From: Halalkalibacter urbisdiaboli
GTDB lineage: Bacteria; Bacillota; Bacilli; Bacillales; Bacillaceae_D
DNA: 64,000 nt
Direction: 5' to 3'
Assembly: GCF_002156385.1 (NCBI RefSeq)
Contig: NZ_MVJM01000003.1
Span: 483,504-547,503, forward strand
The notes beneath the pieces were generated by a model. It made no database searches and was not told where the DNA came from. It worked only from the letters and a program-made list of their open reading frames with translations. Below, one piece after another: positions 56,558 through 64,000 of the stretch. The number at the start of each line of letters is the position of its first letter. Within the stretch, counting starts at the first letter, position 1. The translations under genes and the position numbers were made by a program.

Positions 56558-57604
56558 ATGTCAACATCAACTTATCATGTAGCGGTAGTCGGAGCAACAG
56601 GAGCAGTAGGTCAACAAATGTTAAAAACACTTGAGGAACGTGATTTTCCAATTGCAAGTCTTAAACTTTTATCATCTAAACGTTCTGCAGGTAAGAAGAT
56701 TACATTTAAAGGGAAAGAATATACAGTAGAAGAAGCAACACCGGAAGCATTTGAAGGCGTTCAAGTTGCGTTATTTAGTGCAGGTGGTTCGGTATCAAAG
56801 GCTTTAGCACCAGAAGCTGTAAAACGTGGGGCGATTTGCGTTGATAACACAAGTGCATTCCGTATGGACCCTAATGTACCACTCGTAGTACCGGAAGTGA
56901 ACGAAGCTGACCTTCATAACCATAATGGAATCATTGCAAATCCAAATTGCTCTACTATTCAAATGGTTGCTGCATTAGAACCGATTCGTCAGCAATATGG
57001 ACTTAAGAAGGTAGTTGTATCAACATACCAAGCAGTTTCGGGTGCAGGGCTTGAAGCTATAAATGAAATGAAGGAACAAACAAAGGCAATTTTAGCAGGT
57101 GACGAACCTAAAGCAGACATTCTACCTTGCGGTGCTGATAAAAAGCATTATCAAATCGCATTTAATGCAATTCCGCAAATTGATTTGTTCCAAGACAATG
57201 GTTATACATTTGAAGAAATGAAAATGATTAATGAAACAAAAAAAATCATGCACATGGAAGATTTAGAAGTTGCTGCGACATGCGTGCGTTTGCCAATTGA
57301 AACAGGGCATTCAGAATCTGTCTATATTGAAACAGAAAAAGGTGGGGCATCTGTTGCAGAAGTAAAAGAATTACTAGCATCAGCACCTGGAATTACACTT
57401 GAAGACGATCCAGCCAATCAAATTTATCCAATGGCAGCAAACTGCGTTGGTAAAAACGATGTATTTGTCGGTCGTATTCGTCATGATTTAAATCGTGATA
57501 ATGGCTATCATATGTGGATCGTTTCAGATAATTTATTAAAGGGTGCAGCATGGAATTCAGTTCAAATTGCTGAGAGCCTAGTAAAGCTAAATCTTCTTAA
57601 GTAA
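56558..57604 (+). CDS. asd: Aspartate-semialdehyde dehydrogenase
   Basis: Asd reduces aspartyl phosphate to aspartate semialdehyde, shared by lysine, threonine, methionine, diaminopimelate and dipicolinate synthesis. The 348 residues have the NADP fold GATGAVGQQ (12-20), the catalytic Cys C131 in NPNCSTIQM and the substrate segment [20 protein letters not shown] precedes ATG 56558. It heads asd-dapG-dapA. Confidence 0.96.
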   Translation: MSTSTYHVAVVGATGAVGQQMLKTLEERDFPIASLKLLSSKRSAGKKITFKGKEYTVEEATPEAFEGVQVALFSAGGSVSKALAPEAVKRGAICVDNTSAFRMDPNVPLVVPEVNEADLHNHNGIIANPNCSTIQMVAALEPIRQQYGLKKVVVSTYQAVSGAGLEAINEMKEQTKAILAGDEPKADILPCGADKKHYQIAFNAIPQIDLFQDNGYTFEEMKMINETKKIMHMEDLEVAATCVRLPIETGHSESVYIETEKGGASVAEVKELLASAPGITLEDDPANQIYPMAANCVGKNDVFVGRIRHDLNRDNGYHMWIVSDNLLKGAAWNSVQIAESLVKLNLLK

Positions 57605-57621
57605 GCAAAAGAAGGTGGCCT

Positions 57622-58866
57622 ATGAAAATCGTTGTTCAGAAATTTGGTGGTACGTCGGTAAAAGATGCAAGTGTCCGAAAGAAGGCAGCTGAGCATGTTT
57701 TTAAAGCCGTTCAGGATGGTTATAAAGTCATTGTAGTTGTATCGGCTATGGGACGAAAAGGTGACCCTTATGCGACAGATACACTTCTTGGCTTAGTTAA
57801 TCAAGAGCGTATTTCCAAACGCGAACAAGATCTCTTAATCTCTTGTGGCGAAGTGATTTCGTCTGTTGTGTTTTCAGAGCTTCTTAATGAACTAGGCGTT
57901 TCAACATCTGCAGTCACAGGAGCTCAGGCAGGGTTTCGAACGAACGATGACTTTACGAATGCTAAAATAACGGAGATGCGCTGTGAGCACCTAAAGAGAC
58001 AACTAGAGAAGCAAGACGTAATAGTTGTTGCTGGTTTTCAAGGTCAGACAGAAACAGGTGAGATAACAACGCTCGGACGTGGTGGCAGTGATACTTCTGC
58101 TACTGCGCTAGGAGCGGCTGTTGATGCAGAGTGGGTTGATATTTTCACTGACGTGGAAGGAATTATGACTGCGGACCCAAGTATTGTATCGGATGCATCC
58201 CCCTTAGATACAATGACCTATACTGAGGTTTCGAATATGGCTTATCAGGGGGCTAAAGTCGTTCACCCTCGAGCTGTTGAAATAGCAATGCAAGCGAATA
58301 TTCCCATTAGAATTCGGTCCACAAACTCCGATAAAAAAGGAACACTTGTAACCTCAATGTTAACAGAAAAAACAGAACGGCAGGTTCGTGACCGACTTGT
58401 TACAGGAATTGCCCATCTTGAGAACATTACACAAATTAAAGTGTACGCAAAGGATGGGCAATTTGATTTGCAAGAAAAGGTATTCAAATCGATGGCAACT
58501 GCGGGGATTAGTGTTGATTTCATTAATATGAATCCTCATGGAGTCGTTTACACGGTCGCTGACGAGGTAGCAGATAAGGCAATAAGCATTTTAACTAGTA
58601 TGGGTTATTCTCCGGAGGTTCAACGGCATTGCGCAAAAGTATCAACTATTGGAGCAGGAATGGCTGGAGTACCAGGAGTAACAGCACAAATTGTTGGTGC
58701 CTTGGCTAAAAACAACATTCAGATTCTTCAATCAGCAGATTCTCATACAACGATATGGGTGTTAGTGAAAAGAGATGATATGAAAAAAGCTGTAAATGCT
58801 CTCCATCAATTGTTTCACCTTGAAGAGGTAGGTCAGCATCAGAGAAAGAACATCAAACCCTCGTAA
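57622..58866 (+). CDS. dapG: Aspartokinase I (DapG type)
   Basis: Aspartokinase phosphorylates aspartate; the DapG isozyme of B. subtilis is inhibited by meso-diaminopimelate. The 414 residues include VQKFGGTSVKD at the start, TTLGRGGSDTSATALGAA and two C-terminal ACT regulatory domains (about 265-400). Effector choice here is inferred from position in the dap cluster. ATG 57622 follows AAGAAGGTGG. Confidence 0.94.
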   Translation: MKIVVQKFGGTSVKDASVRKKAAEHVFKAVQDGYKVIVVVSAMGRKGDPYATDTLLGLVNQERISKREQDLLISCGEVISSVVFSELLNELGVSTSAVTGAQAGFRTNDDFTNAKITEMRCEHLKRQLEKQDVIVVAGFQGQTETGEITTLGRGGSDTSATALGAAVDAEWVDIFTDVEGIMTADPSIVSDASPLDTMTYTEVSNMAYQGAKVVHPRAVEIAMQANIPIRIRSTNSDKKGTLVTSMLTEKTERQVRDRLVTGIAHLENITQIKVYAKDGQFDLQEKVFKSMATAGISVDFINMNPHGVVYTVADEVADKAISILTSMGYSPEVQRHCAKVSTIGAGMAGVPGVTAQIVGALAKNNIQILQSADSHTTIWVLVKRDDMKKAVNALHQLFHLEEVGQHQRKNIKPS

Positions 58867-58880
58867 GGAGTTGAGCAATC

Positions 58881-59747
58881 ATGGATTTTGGCCATATTAG
58901 TACAGCGATGGTCACTCCGTTTGATACGAGAGGGAACATCGACCTTGAAAAGACAAAACAGCTTATTGATTATTTAATTGCAAATGGAACGGAGTCACTA
59001 ATTATTGCTGGAACAACAGGGGAGTCCCCAACAATTTCTGTCCAAGAAAAATTAACTCTGTTCCGTCTTGCGGTAGAACATGTAAAGAAAAGAGTTCCTG
59101 TCATCGTAGGAACGGGAAGCAACAATACAGAAGCATCCATTGAGTTAACTAAGAAGGCAACGGAAATTGGAGTAGATGGGATTTTACTCGTTGCTCCATA
59201 CTATAACAAGCCATCACAAAAAGGTATATATACTCATTTTAAAGAAATCGCAGCCGTTACTCATTTACCGATTATGCTCTACAACATTCCAGGTAGAACA
59301 GGTGTAAACATGACTGCAGAAACGACCATTGCCTTATCACAAATTCCTAACATTGTAGCAATGAAGGAAGCGAGTGGTGATTTAGAGCAAATGGCAACAA
59401 TTATAGAGAGTACAGCTGAGCATTTTAAGGTATATAGTGGGGATGATTCACTTACATTACTAAGTCTTGCAATTGGTTCAGCTGGAGTTGTTTCCGTTGC
59501 TGCCCATGTCATTGGAAATGAGATGCAAACAATGATTCAATCCTTTCTTAAAGGCGATATATCAAAGGCGGCAGCATTACATCGCCAGCTATTACCGATT
59601 ATGAAAGGGATGTTTATTGCACCAAACCCAACGAGTGTAAAATATGCTCTATCTTTAAAAGGCATGAATGTCGGTGATGTAAGATTACCATTGATTCCAT
59701 TAACATCAGCTGAGAAAAAACAGGTAGAAGCGTTATTTAATAAATAA
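58881..59747 (+). CDS. dapA: 4-hydroxy-tetrahydrodipicolinate synthase
   Basis: DapA condenses pyruvate with aspartate semialdehyde. The 288-residue TIM barrel has GTTGESPT (44-51), the catalytic Tyr Y134 (MLYNIPGRTG) and the Schiff-base Lys K162 (VAMKEASGD). TAAGGAG precedes ATG 58881. Its product goes to lysine and, in the mother cell, to DpaAB. A strong terminator follows. Confidence 0.96.
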   Translation: MDFGHISTAMVTPFDTRGNIDLEKTKQLIDYLIANGTESLIIAGTTGESPTISVQEKLTLFRLAVEHVKKRVPVIVGTGSNNTEASIELTKKATEIGVDGILLVAPYYNKPSQKGIYTHFKEIAAVTHLPIMLYNIPGRTGVNMTAETTIALSQIPNIVAMKEASGDLEQMATIIESTAEHFKVYSGDDSLTLLSLAIGSAGVVSVAAHVIGNEMQTMIQSFLKGDISKAAALHRQLLPIMKGMFIAPNPTSVKYALSLKGMNVGDVRLPLIPLTSAEKKQVEALFNK

Positions 59748-59787
59748 AAGCCAATCCAGCCAATCCAATCTGGATTGGCTTTTTTTA
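59747..59787 (+). terminator. Intrinsic terminator after dapA
   Basis: AAAGCCAATCCAG (59747-59759) pairs with CTGGATTGGCTTT (59771-59783), and T-rich sequence runs to 59787. The stem begins on the last base of the dapA stop codon. Confidence 0.93.
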
Positions 59788-59790
59788 TAG

Positions 59791-59830
59791 GCGGACGCAG
59801 TACGCCGACAGCCGAGCGAAGGGAAGGGAG
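59791..59830 (+). repeat. Single diverged copy of the 148-306 repeat family
   Basis: It aligns with the tandem repeat near hslU through GGCGG...ACGCCGrCAGCCGArC..AGGGA. The opening hairpin keeps the same design: GGCG, G.A mismatch, AC/GT pairs and CGCC, but with a different loop (GCA). It lies four bases after the dapA terminator. Confidence 0.7.
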
Positions 59831-60165
59831 TATTTAAATGTGAAATAGATAATAACGTAAATGTAAAAAAAATTCATTCTTAATATGACTAATAAATCCA
59901 TGAGTTTCCTGAGTTACATCCGTTTGGAAAATATGTTCTAACAAGCTATGTAGGAAGTTGAGTCTTGTGTTTCATTTAAACAATAAGGTATACTTGATTC
60001 AAGTGATTGTTCGGGTTGTTGCATGAAATTATAAATTACGCTTAATTAAGTTTTTTGAAACCATCTAGCCAAGGGATGCGTTGAAAAAAAGTATACCAGC
60101 GTTTTCCAAGGAGAAAACGTTTAATTCGATATGGCTATTTAGCAGAGAAATAGGAGGAACGTCAA
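59831..60165 (+). promoter_or_regulatory. rnjB upstream region
   Basis: An AT-rich gap with no supported gene. Two promoter candidates are TTGTGT (59965) - 18 - TATACT (59989-59994) and TTGTTC (60007) - 17 - TATAAA (60030-60035). GGTATACTT (59987-59995) and AAGTATACC (60089-60097) form a 9-bp inverted repeat. A second hairpin, CGTTTTC (60100-60106) with GAAAACG (60113-60119) and loop CAAGGA, lies close to the ribosome site. The long structured leader may be regulatory. Confidence 0.5.
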
Positions 60166-61833
60166 TTGTCAAAGCAACAAACAGAAAAAGTACGTGTTTT
60201 TGCGTTAGGTGGAGTCGGAGAAATCGGTAAAAACATGTACGTAATAGAAGTGGATGAGGATATCTTAGTCGTCGATTCTGGATTAATGTTTCCTGATGAT
60301 GACATGTTAGGTGTTGATATTGTCATTCCAGATGTATCATACCTTGTTGAACAGCAGGACCGGGTTAAAGGAATCATTCTTACTCATGGTCATGAAGACC
60401 ATATTGGAGGTCTAGCTTACGTACTAAAAAAAATAAACGTACCAGTGTACGGTACAAAATTAACCCTTGGCTTAGTCGAAGAAAAATTAAAAGAGGCAGG
60501 TTTGTTTCGCTCAACGACGTTGAAACTGATTGATGCAAATTCACGTATCAAGATTGGTTCAACAGGAGTTTCATTCTTTCGAACTAATCATAGTATTCCT
60601 GATTCTGTTGGTGTATGTATTGACACGTCCCAAGGGGCGGTTGTTCACACTGGAGATTTTAAATTTGACCAAACACCAGTTGATGGTAAACAAGCTGATA
60701 TCGGAAAAATGGCAGCAATCGGTCACCGTGGAGTGCTCTGTTTGTTATCAGATAGTACAAACGCTGAACGCCCTGGTACAACACTTTCGGAAACAAAAGT
60801 AGGACAAGGGATAATGGATGTTGTTGACCAAACGGAAGACCGAATTATTATTACAACCTTTGCTTCAAATGTTCACCGTATACAACAAGTGATTCATGCT
60901 GCTGAAAAAGCAAAAAGAAAGCTAGTTGTTGTAGGGAAAAGTATGGTTCGTGTTATTACGATTGCTACAAAATTAGGCTATTTAAAGGCACCAGACAACT
61001 TAATTATTGAAATGGATGAAATGAGTAAGTACAAAAATAATCAGCTGATTATATTAACGACGGGTAGTCAAGGTGAATCTATGTCTGCATTAACGCGGAT
61101 GGCTAAAGGGGCCCATCGTCAAATTACGATTACCTCTGATGATACAGTTATTATTGCTGCAAGTGCGATTCCTGGAAACGAAAAGCCTGTTTCTGCTATT
61201 ATTGATCGTTTGCACCGAATTGGAGCAAATGTTGTTTATGGACAAGCAAAGGTTCATGCATCTGGGCATGGTAGTGCTGAGGAGTTAATGCTCATGCTTA
61301 ATCTTATGAAGCCGAAATTTTTTATACCGATTCATGGTGAGTTTAGAATGCAACATGCCCACCGTGACTTGGCAATTAAGGTTGGGATAAAAGAGGAGCG
61401 AATTTTTCTTGTTGATAAAGGAGAAGTCATTGAATTTACGAATGGCCAAGGCCGCCGAGGTGGAAAGGTTCCATCAGGTAATGTACTAATTGACGGTCTC
61501 GGTGTAGGTGATGTTGGAAACATTGTCTTACGTGATCGAAGACTTCTTTCTAAAGATGGAATATTGGTTGTTGTGGTAACCTTAAATAAAAAAGACGGCT
61601 CGATTATCTCAGGTCCAAATATTATTTCAAGGGGATTTGTTTACGTTCGAGAATCAGAAAAATTGCTAGAAGATGCCAATGAACTCGTGAGTGATATTTT
61701 AAAAAAATGTGTAACAGAGAATGTTAACGAGTGGTCTTCTTTAAAAAGTAATGTTAGGGAAGGTCTAAGCCGTTTTCTTTTCGAAAAAACAAAGCGTCGT
61801 CCAATGATTTTACCGATTATTATGGAAGTTTAG
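60166..61833 (+). CDS. rnjB: Ribonuclease J family protein (RNase J2 position)
   Basis: A metallo-beta-lactamase/beta-CASP ribonuclease of 555 residues, in the place of B. subtilis rnjB (between dapA and tepA). The HGHEDH metal motif (74-79) is complete, as in RNase J1; from memory B. subtilis RNase J2 reads HGHDEN here. Further family blocks are FFRTNHSIPDSVGV, HTGDFKFDQTP, SDSTNAERPG and HASGHGSAEELMLML. TTG 60166 lies 8 bases after GGAGG (60153-60157). The rnjB name follows gene order; it could equally be called RNase J. Confidence 0.9.
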   Translation: MSKQQTEKVRVFALGGVGEIGKNMYVIEVDEDILVVDSGLMFPDDDMLGVDIVIPDVSYLVEQQDRVKGIILTHGHEDHIGGLAYVLKKINVPVYGTKLTLGLVEEKLKEAGLFRSTTLKLIDANSRIKIGSTGVSFFRTNHSIPDSVGVCIDTSQGAVVHTGDFKFDQTPVDGKQADIGKMAAIGHRGVLCLLSDSTNAERPGTTLSETKVGQGIMDVVDQTEDRIIITTFASNVHRIQQVIHAAEKAKRKLVVVGKSMVRVITIATKLGYLKAPDNLIIEMDEMSKYKNNQLIILTTGSQGESMSALTRMAKGAHRQITITSDDTVIIAASAIPGNEKPVSAIIDRLHRIGANVVYGQAKVHASGHGSAEELMLMLNLMKPKFFIPIHGEFRMQHAHRDLAIKVGIKEERIFLVDKGEVIEFTNGQGRRGGKVPSGNVLIDGLGVGDVGNIVLRDRRLLSKDGILVVVVTLNKKDGSIISGPNIISRGFVYVRESEKLLEDANELVSDILKKCVTENVNEWSSLKSNVREGLSRFLFEKTKRRPMILPIIMEV

Positions 61834-61852
61834 AAATAGTATGAAGTATGAT

Positions 61853-61880
61853 AGCCGAGCAGATTAGCTCGGCTTTTTTT
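61853..61880 (+). terminator. Intrinsic terminator after rnjB
   Basis: AGCCGAGC (61853-61860) pairs with GCTCGGCT (61867-61874), loop AGATTA, followed by T to 61880. Confidence 0.92.
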
Positions 61881-61995
61881 ATATGAGGAACGTGGAACAG
61901 TTACAGGAGTTTAAGGAAAATTTTCTATTCGTAGAATGTTTAGGTTAGCTATCGTTCATACTAGTTTAAGACACAACTGAAGGAGGACGTGACGT

Positions 61996-62742
61996 ATGTT
62001 CATGGACAACCCTAATACGGGGCAGCCTTCTGCTCCTGAACAGCCAAAAAAAGAACAAAAAGGTTCTGGTATTTTAGACAAGATTCAAGAACTGGGACAG
62101 ACAAATGTACCGGATATGGACCAATCAAACATTCACTGTATGACAGTAGTAGGTCAAATTGAAGGGCATATGCAATTACCACCACAAAATAAAACAACAA
62201 AATATGAGCATCTAATTCCTCAATTAGTTGCCGCAGAGCAAAATCCAAAAATAGAGGGTCTGTTATTAATCCTTAATACTGTCGGGGGAGACGTCGAAGC
62301 AGGATTAGCTATTTCTGAAATGGTTTCCTCTATGTCAAAGCCGACGGTATCCTTAGTCTTAGGTGGGGGACATTCTATTGGTGTACCAATTGCTGTAGCC
62401 TCAAATTATTCTTTCATTGCTGAGACCGCTACAATGACCATTCATCCGGTTCGTTTAACCGGACTTGTTATTGGTGTACCTCAAACCTTTGAATACCTTG
62501 ATAAAATGCAAGAACGAGTTATTAATTTCGTTACAAAGCATTCATCTATCTCCGAGGAGAAATTTAAGGAGTTAATGTTATCAAAAGGAAATTTAACAAG
62601 GGATATTGGTACAAACGTTGTTGGAACAGATGCAGTGGAATACGGTTTAATCAATGAGGTTGGTGGAATTGGTCAAGCACTCAAAAAGTTAAATGAGTTG
62701 ATTGAAGAACATCGAAGAGCTCAAGGAGAGATCATGCAATGA
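61996..62742 (+). CDS. tepA: ClpP-like serine peptidase TepA (YmfB)
   Basis: A 248-residue ClpP/crotonase-fold protein. Catalytic residues are likely S127 ([11 protein letters not shown]) and H150 ([10 protein letters not shown]). [20 protein letters not shown] precedes them. Named translocation-enhancing protein A in B. subtilis, where signal-peptide degradation was proposed. ATG 61996 is 9 bases after GGAGG (61982-61986); ATG 62002 is an alternative. ylzJ overlaps its stop. Confidence 0.92.
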   Translation: MFMDNPNTGQPSAPEQPKKEQKGSGILDKIQELGQTNVPDMDQSNIHCMTVVGQIEGHMQLPPQNKTTKYEHLIPQLVAAEQNPKIEGLLLILNTVGGDVEAGLAISEMVSSMSKPTVSLVLGGGHSIGVPIAVASNYSFIAETATMTIHPVRLTGLVIGVPQTFEYLDKMQERVINFVTKHSSISEEKFKELMLSKGNLTRDIGTNVVGTDAVEYGLINEVGGIGQALKKLNELIEEHRRAQGEIMQ

Positions 62743-62960
62743 TTTTATATACGATGATGCCTCATGAAATGATATTCCCTCAGGAAGAACAAGCATATTC
62801 GACTTATCAAACAATCCCATGTGAGGATGGTCAGCTAATCGTTGAACAATTAAATGCTTCACAATATAAAGTTGTTCGTTTAATAAGTGGAAACCCAATG
62901 AATTATTTAAATAAAAATTACACACCGGGTACAATTATTCAAGCGAAACCTCAACTTTAA
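62739..62960 (+). CDS. ylzJ: YlzJ-like small protein
   Basis: A 73-residue protein ([15 protein letters not shown]...) matching the YlzJ family found between tepA and spoIIIE in Bacillaceae. The function is unknown. ATG 62739 overlaps the tepA TGA by four bases (ATGA), suggesting coupled translation. Confidence 0.88.
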   Translation: MILYTMMPHEMIFPQEEQAYSTYQTIPCEDGQLIVEQLNASQYKVVRLISGNPMNYLNKNYTPGTIIQAKPQL

Positions 62961-62983
62961 CAATGAAGGAAGGCATTGTCTTA

Positions 62984-62992
62984 TGCTATAAT
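62984..62992 (+). promoter_or_regulatory. Extended -10 promoter of spoIIIE/ftsK
   Basis: TGCTATAAT, the same nonamer as at asd. No clear -35. Predicted start near 62999, giving a leader of about 70 bases that contains the hairpin AAGCAGCCAA / TTGGCTGCTT (63015-63036). Only CTT follows the hairpin, so a terminator is not supported. Confidence 0.65.
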
Positions 62993-63070
62993 GGATTCCA
63001 TCCAAGGGTGGTTAAAGCAGCCAATTTTGGCTGCTTCTTAAATTTGTAAAGTAGTAGAGGGTGAACCGAA

Positions 63071-64000
63071 ATGGTAAGACGAAAGAAAAAAAAGAAAACA
63101 GAGTGGAAATCGCAACTCACCTATGAACTAATTGGTCTGTGTCTATTAGTTTTAGCAGTTGTGACACTTGCAAGGTTAGGGACAGTTGGTGAAACGTTTG
63201 TTAGGTTATTTCGTTTTTTCCTAGGTGAATGGTTTATCATGATGGCCCTCGGATTACTCTTTATATCCATTTACATTATGGTTAAAAGGCAAAAGCCGAA
63301 ACTTTGGTCGAGAAAAATCTCTGGTTTTTATGTCATTCTTTTATCCTTAGTGCTGTTTAGTCATGTCGGGTTATTTCATAATTTAAATCGTCACGAAGGG
63401 TTTGAGGATCAGTCTGTTATTCGTAACACATGGAATCTTTATTGGATGGAAATGCGGGGGGAAGTTCCGCCAACCGATTTGGGTGGAGGGATGATTGGCT
63501 CTCTAGCCTTTGCAGTTAGTCACTTTCTTTTTGCAGAGCCAGGTACATACTTTTTAAGTTTTATCTTATTTATTATTGGTGGTATCTTAATTACAGGTCG
63601 CTCGATAACGGAGATAATTGGAAAGCTGATACGTAAATGCTATGTATTTATTGTAGATACCATTGTACTTTTAAAAGAGGAGCTTGCTCAGATAAAAGAA
63701 CGGACAAAAGAGCGAATTAGAGAAGAGAAAGAAGCTCATAAACTTCGTAAAAAACAACAGCAGGAAAAACGGAGCGATGAAAAAATTCTTAAAGCGGAAG
63801 AGGAACAAGAACAAGCGTCTGTTGAGCCTGAGATTGTTGATTTTTCTCAAAAGGCTTATTCAACTCCACCACAGCAGTCTAATAAAGCTCCTAATAAAAA
63901 TGAGCCCAAAACGGGTGAGACAAAAGAGGAGAGGGTTACGAAAGAAAACGAAGACTCTACGGATGTACAAGCTCCTCTTGTAACGGCTGAAACAAATGAA
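63071..64000 (+). CDS. spoIIIE: DNA translocase SpoIIIE/FtsK, N-terminal part (cut by window end)
   Basis: The first 310 codons are present without a stop. They encode a basic start (MVRRKKKKKTEWKSQL), four membrane helices (about 17-36, 54-74, 83-102 and 142-178, the last region possibly two) and the start of a charged linker rich in K, E and Q. This is the SpoIIIE/FtsK membrane domain. The motor and gamma domains lie beyond the window. Position after ylzJ matches B. subtilis spoIIIE, which pumps the chromosome into the forespore. Confidence 0.93.
   Translation, partial: MVRRKKKKKTEWKSQLTYELIGLCLLVLAVVTLARLGTVGETFVRLFRFFLGEWFIMMALGLLFISIYIMVKRQKPKLWSRKISGFYVILLSLVLFSHVGLFHNLNRHEGFEDQSVIRNTWNLYWMEMRGEVPPTDLGGGMIGSLAFAVSHFLFAEPGTYFLSFILFIIGGILITGRSITEIIGKLIRKCYVFIVDTIVLLKEELAQIKERTKERIREEKEAHKLRKKQQQEKRSDEKILKAEEEQEQASVEPEIVDFSQKAYSTPPQQSNKAPNKNEPKTGETKEERVTKENEDSTDVQAPLVTAETNE

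Overview
The window is core chromosome of an endospore-forming, flagellated Bacillaceae member, a relative of Bacillus subtilis and possibly of the alkaliphilic bacilli. I base this on gene order (clpY-codY-fla/che-rpsB-tsf-pyrH-frr-uppS-cdsA-dxr-rasP-proS-polC-rimP-nusA-infB-rbfA-truB-ribF-rpsO-pnp-ylxY-mlpA-ymxH-dpaAB-asd-dapG-dapA-rnjB-tepA-ylzJ-spoIIIE), low GC, strong AGGAGG-type ribosome sites, many GTG/TTG starts, and spore genes. The species call is inference. Every gene found lies on the + strand. No tRNA, rRNA, IS element, prophage or CRISPR array was seen.

Region 1 (1-1574): the 3' end of hslU/clpY, three tandem copies of a palindromic ~56-bp repeat, codY with a terminator, and a 384-bp control region upstream of flgB. 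That region has a sigma-A-like -10 and three exact 7-bp Spo0A boxes.

Region 2 (1575-28452): one long fla/che operon. It encodes the basal body and MS ring (flgB, flgC, fliE, fliF), C ring (fliG, fliM, fliY), export ATPase complex (fliH, fliI, fliJ), export gate (fliO, fliP, fliQ, fliR, flhB, flhA), hook (fliK, flgD, flgE), fliL, swrD, the placement proteins FlhF/FlhG, chemotaxis genes (cheY, cheB, cheC, cheD), sigD and swrB. Compared with B. subtilis, cheA and cheW are absent between cheB and cheC. Extra genes are present: a TIGR02530-type protein, a two-helix membrane protein between cheD and sigD, a FapA/DUF342 protein and a small charged protein.

Region 3 (28453-49702): translation, lipid/isoprenoid and replication genes. 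rpsB and rpsO have recognisable promoters and structured leaders. rpsB, tsf, frr and rpsO are followed by intrinsic terminators. A terminator-like hairpin follows polC, and another lies between rbfA and truB.

Region 4 (49703-64000): pnp, then ylxY, mlpA and ymxH. A near-consensus sigma-K promoter precedes dpaAB (dipicolinate synthase). asd-dapG-dapA supplies the aspartyl semialdehyde and dihydrodipicolinate route that feeds both lysine and dipicolinate. rnjB, tepA, ylzJ and the first 310 codons of spoIIIE/ftsK follow.

I found no wholly new multi-gene system. The most unusual signals are non-coding: a ~102-bp nested palindrome carrying the asd -10, a hairpin separating the swrD Shine-Dalgarno from its ATG, the Spo0A-box cluster, and the repeat family with a conserved fold at two loci.
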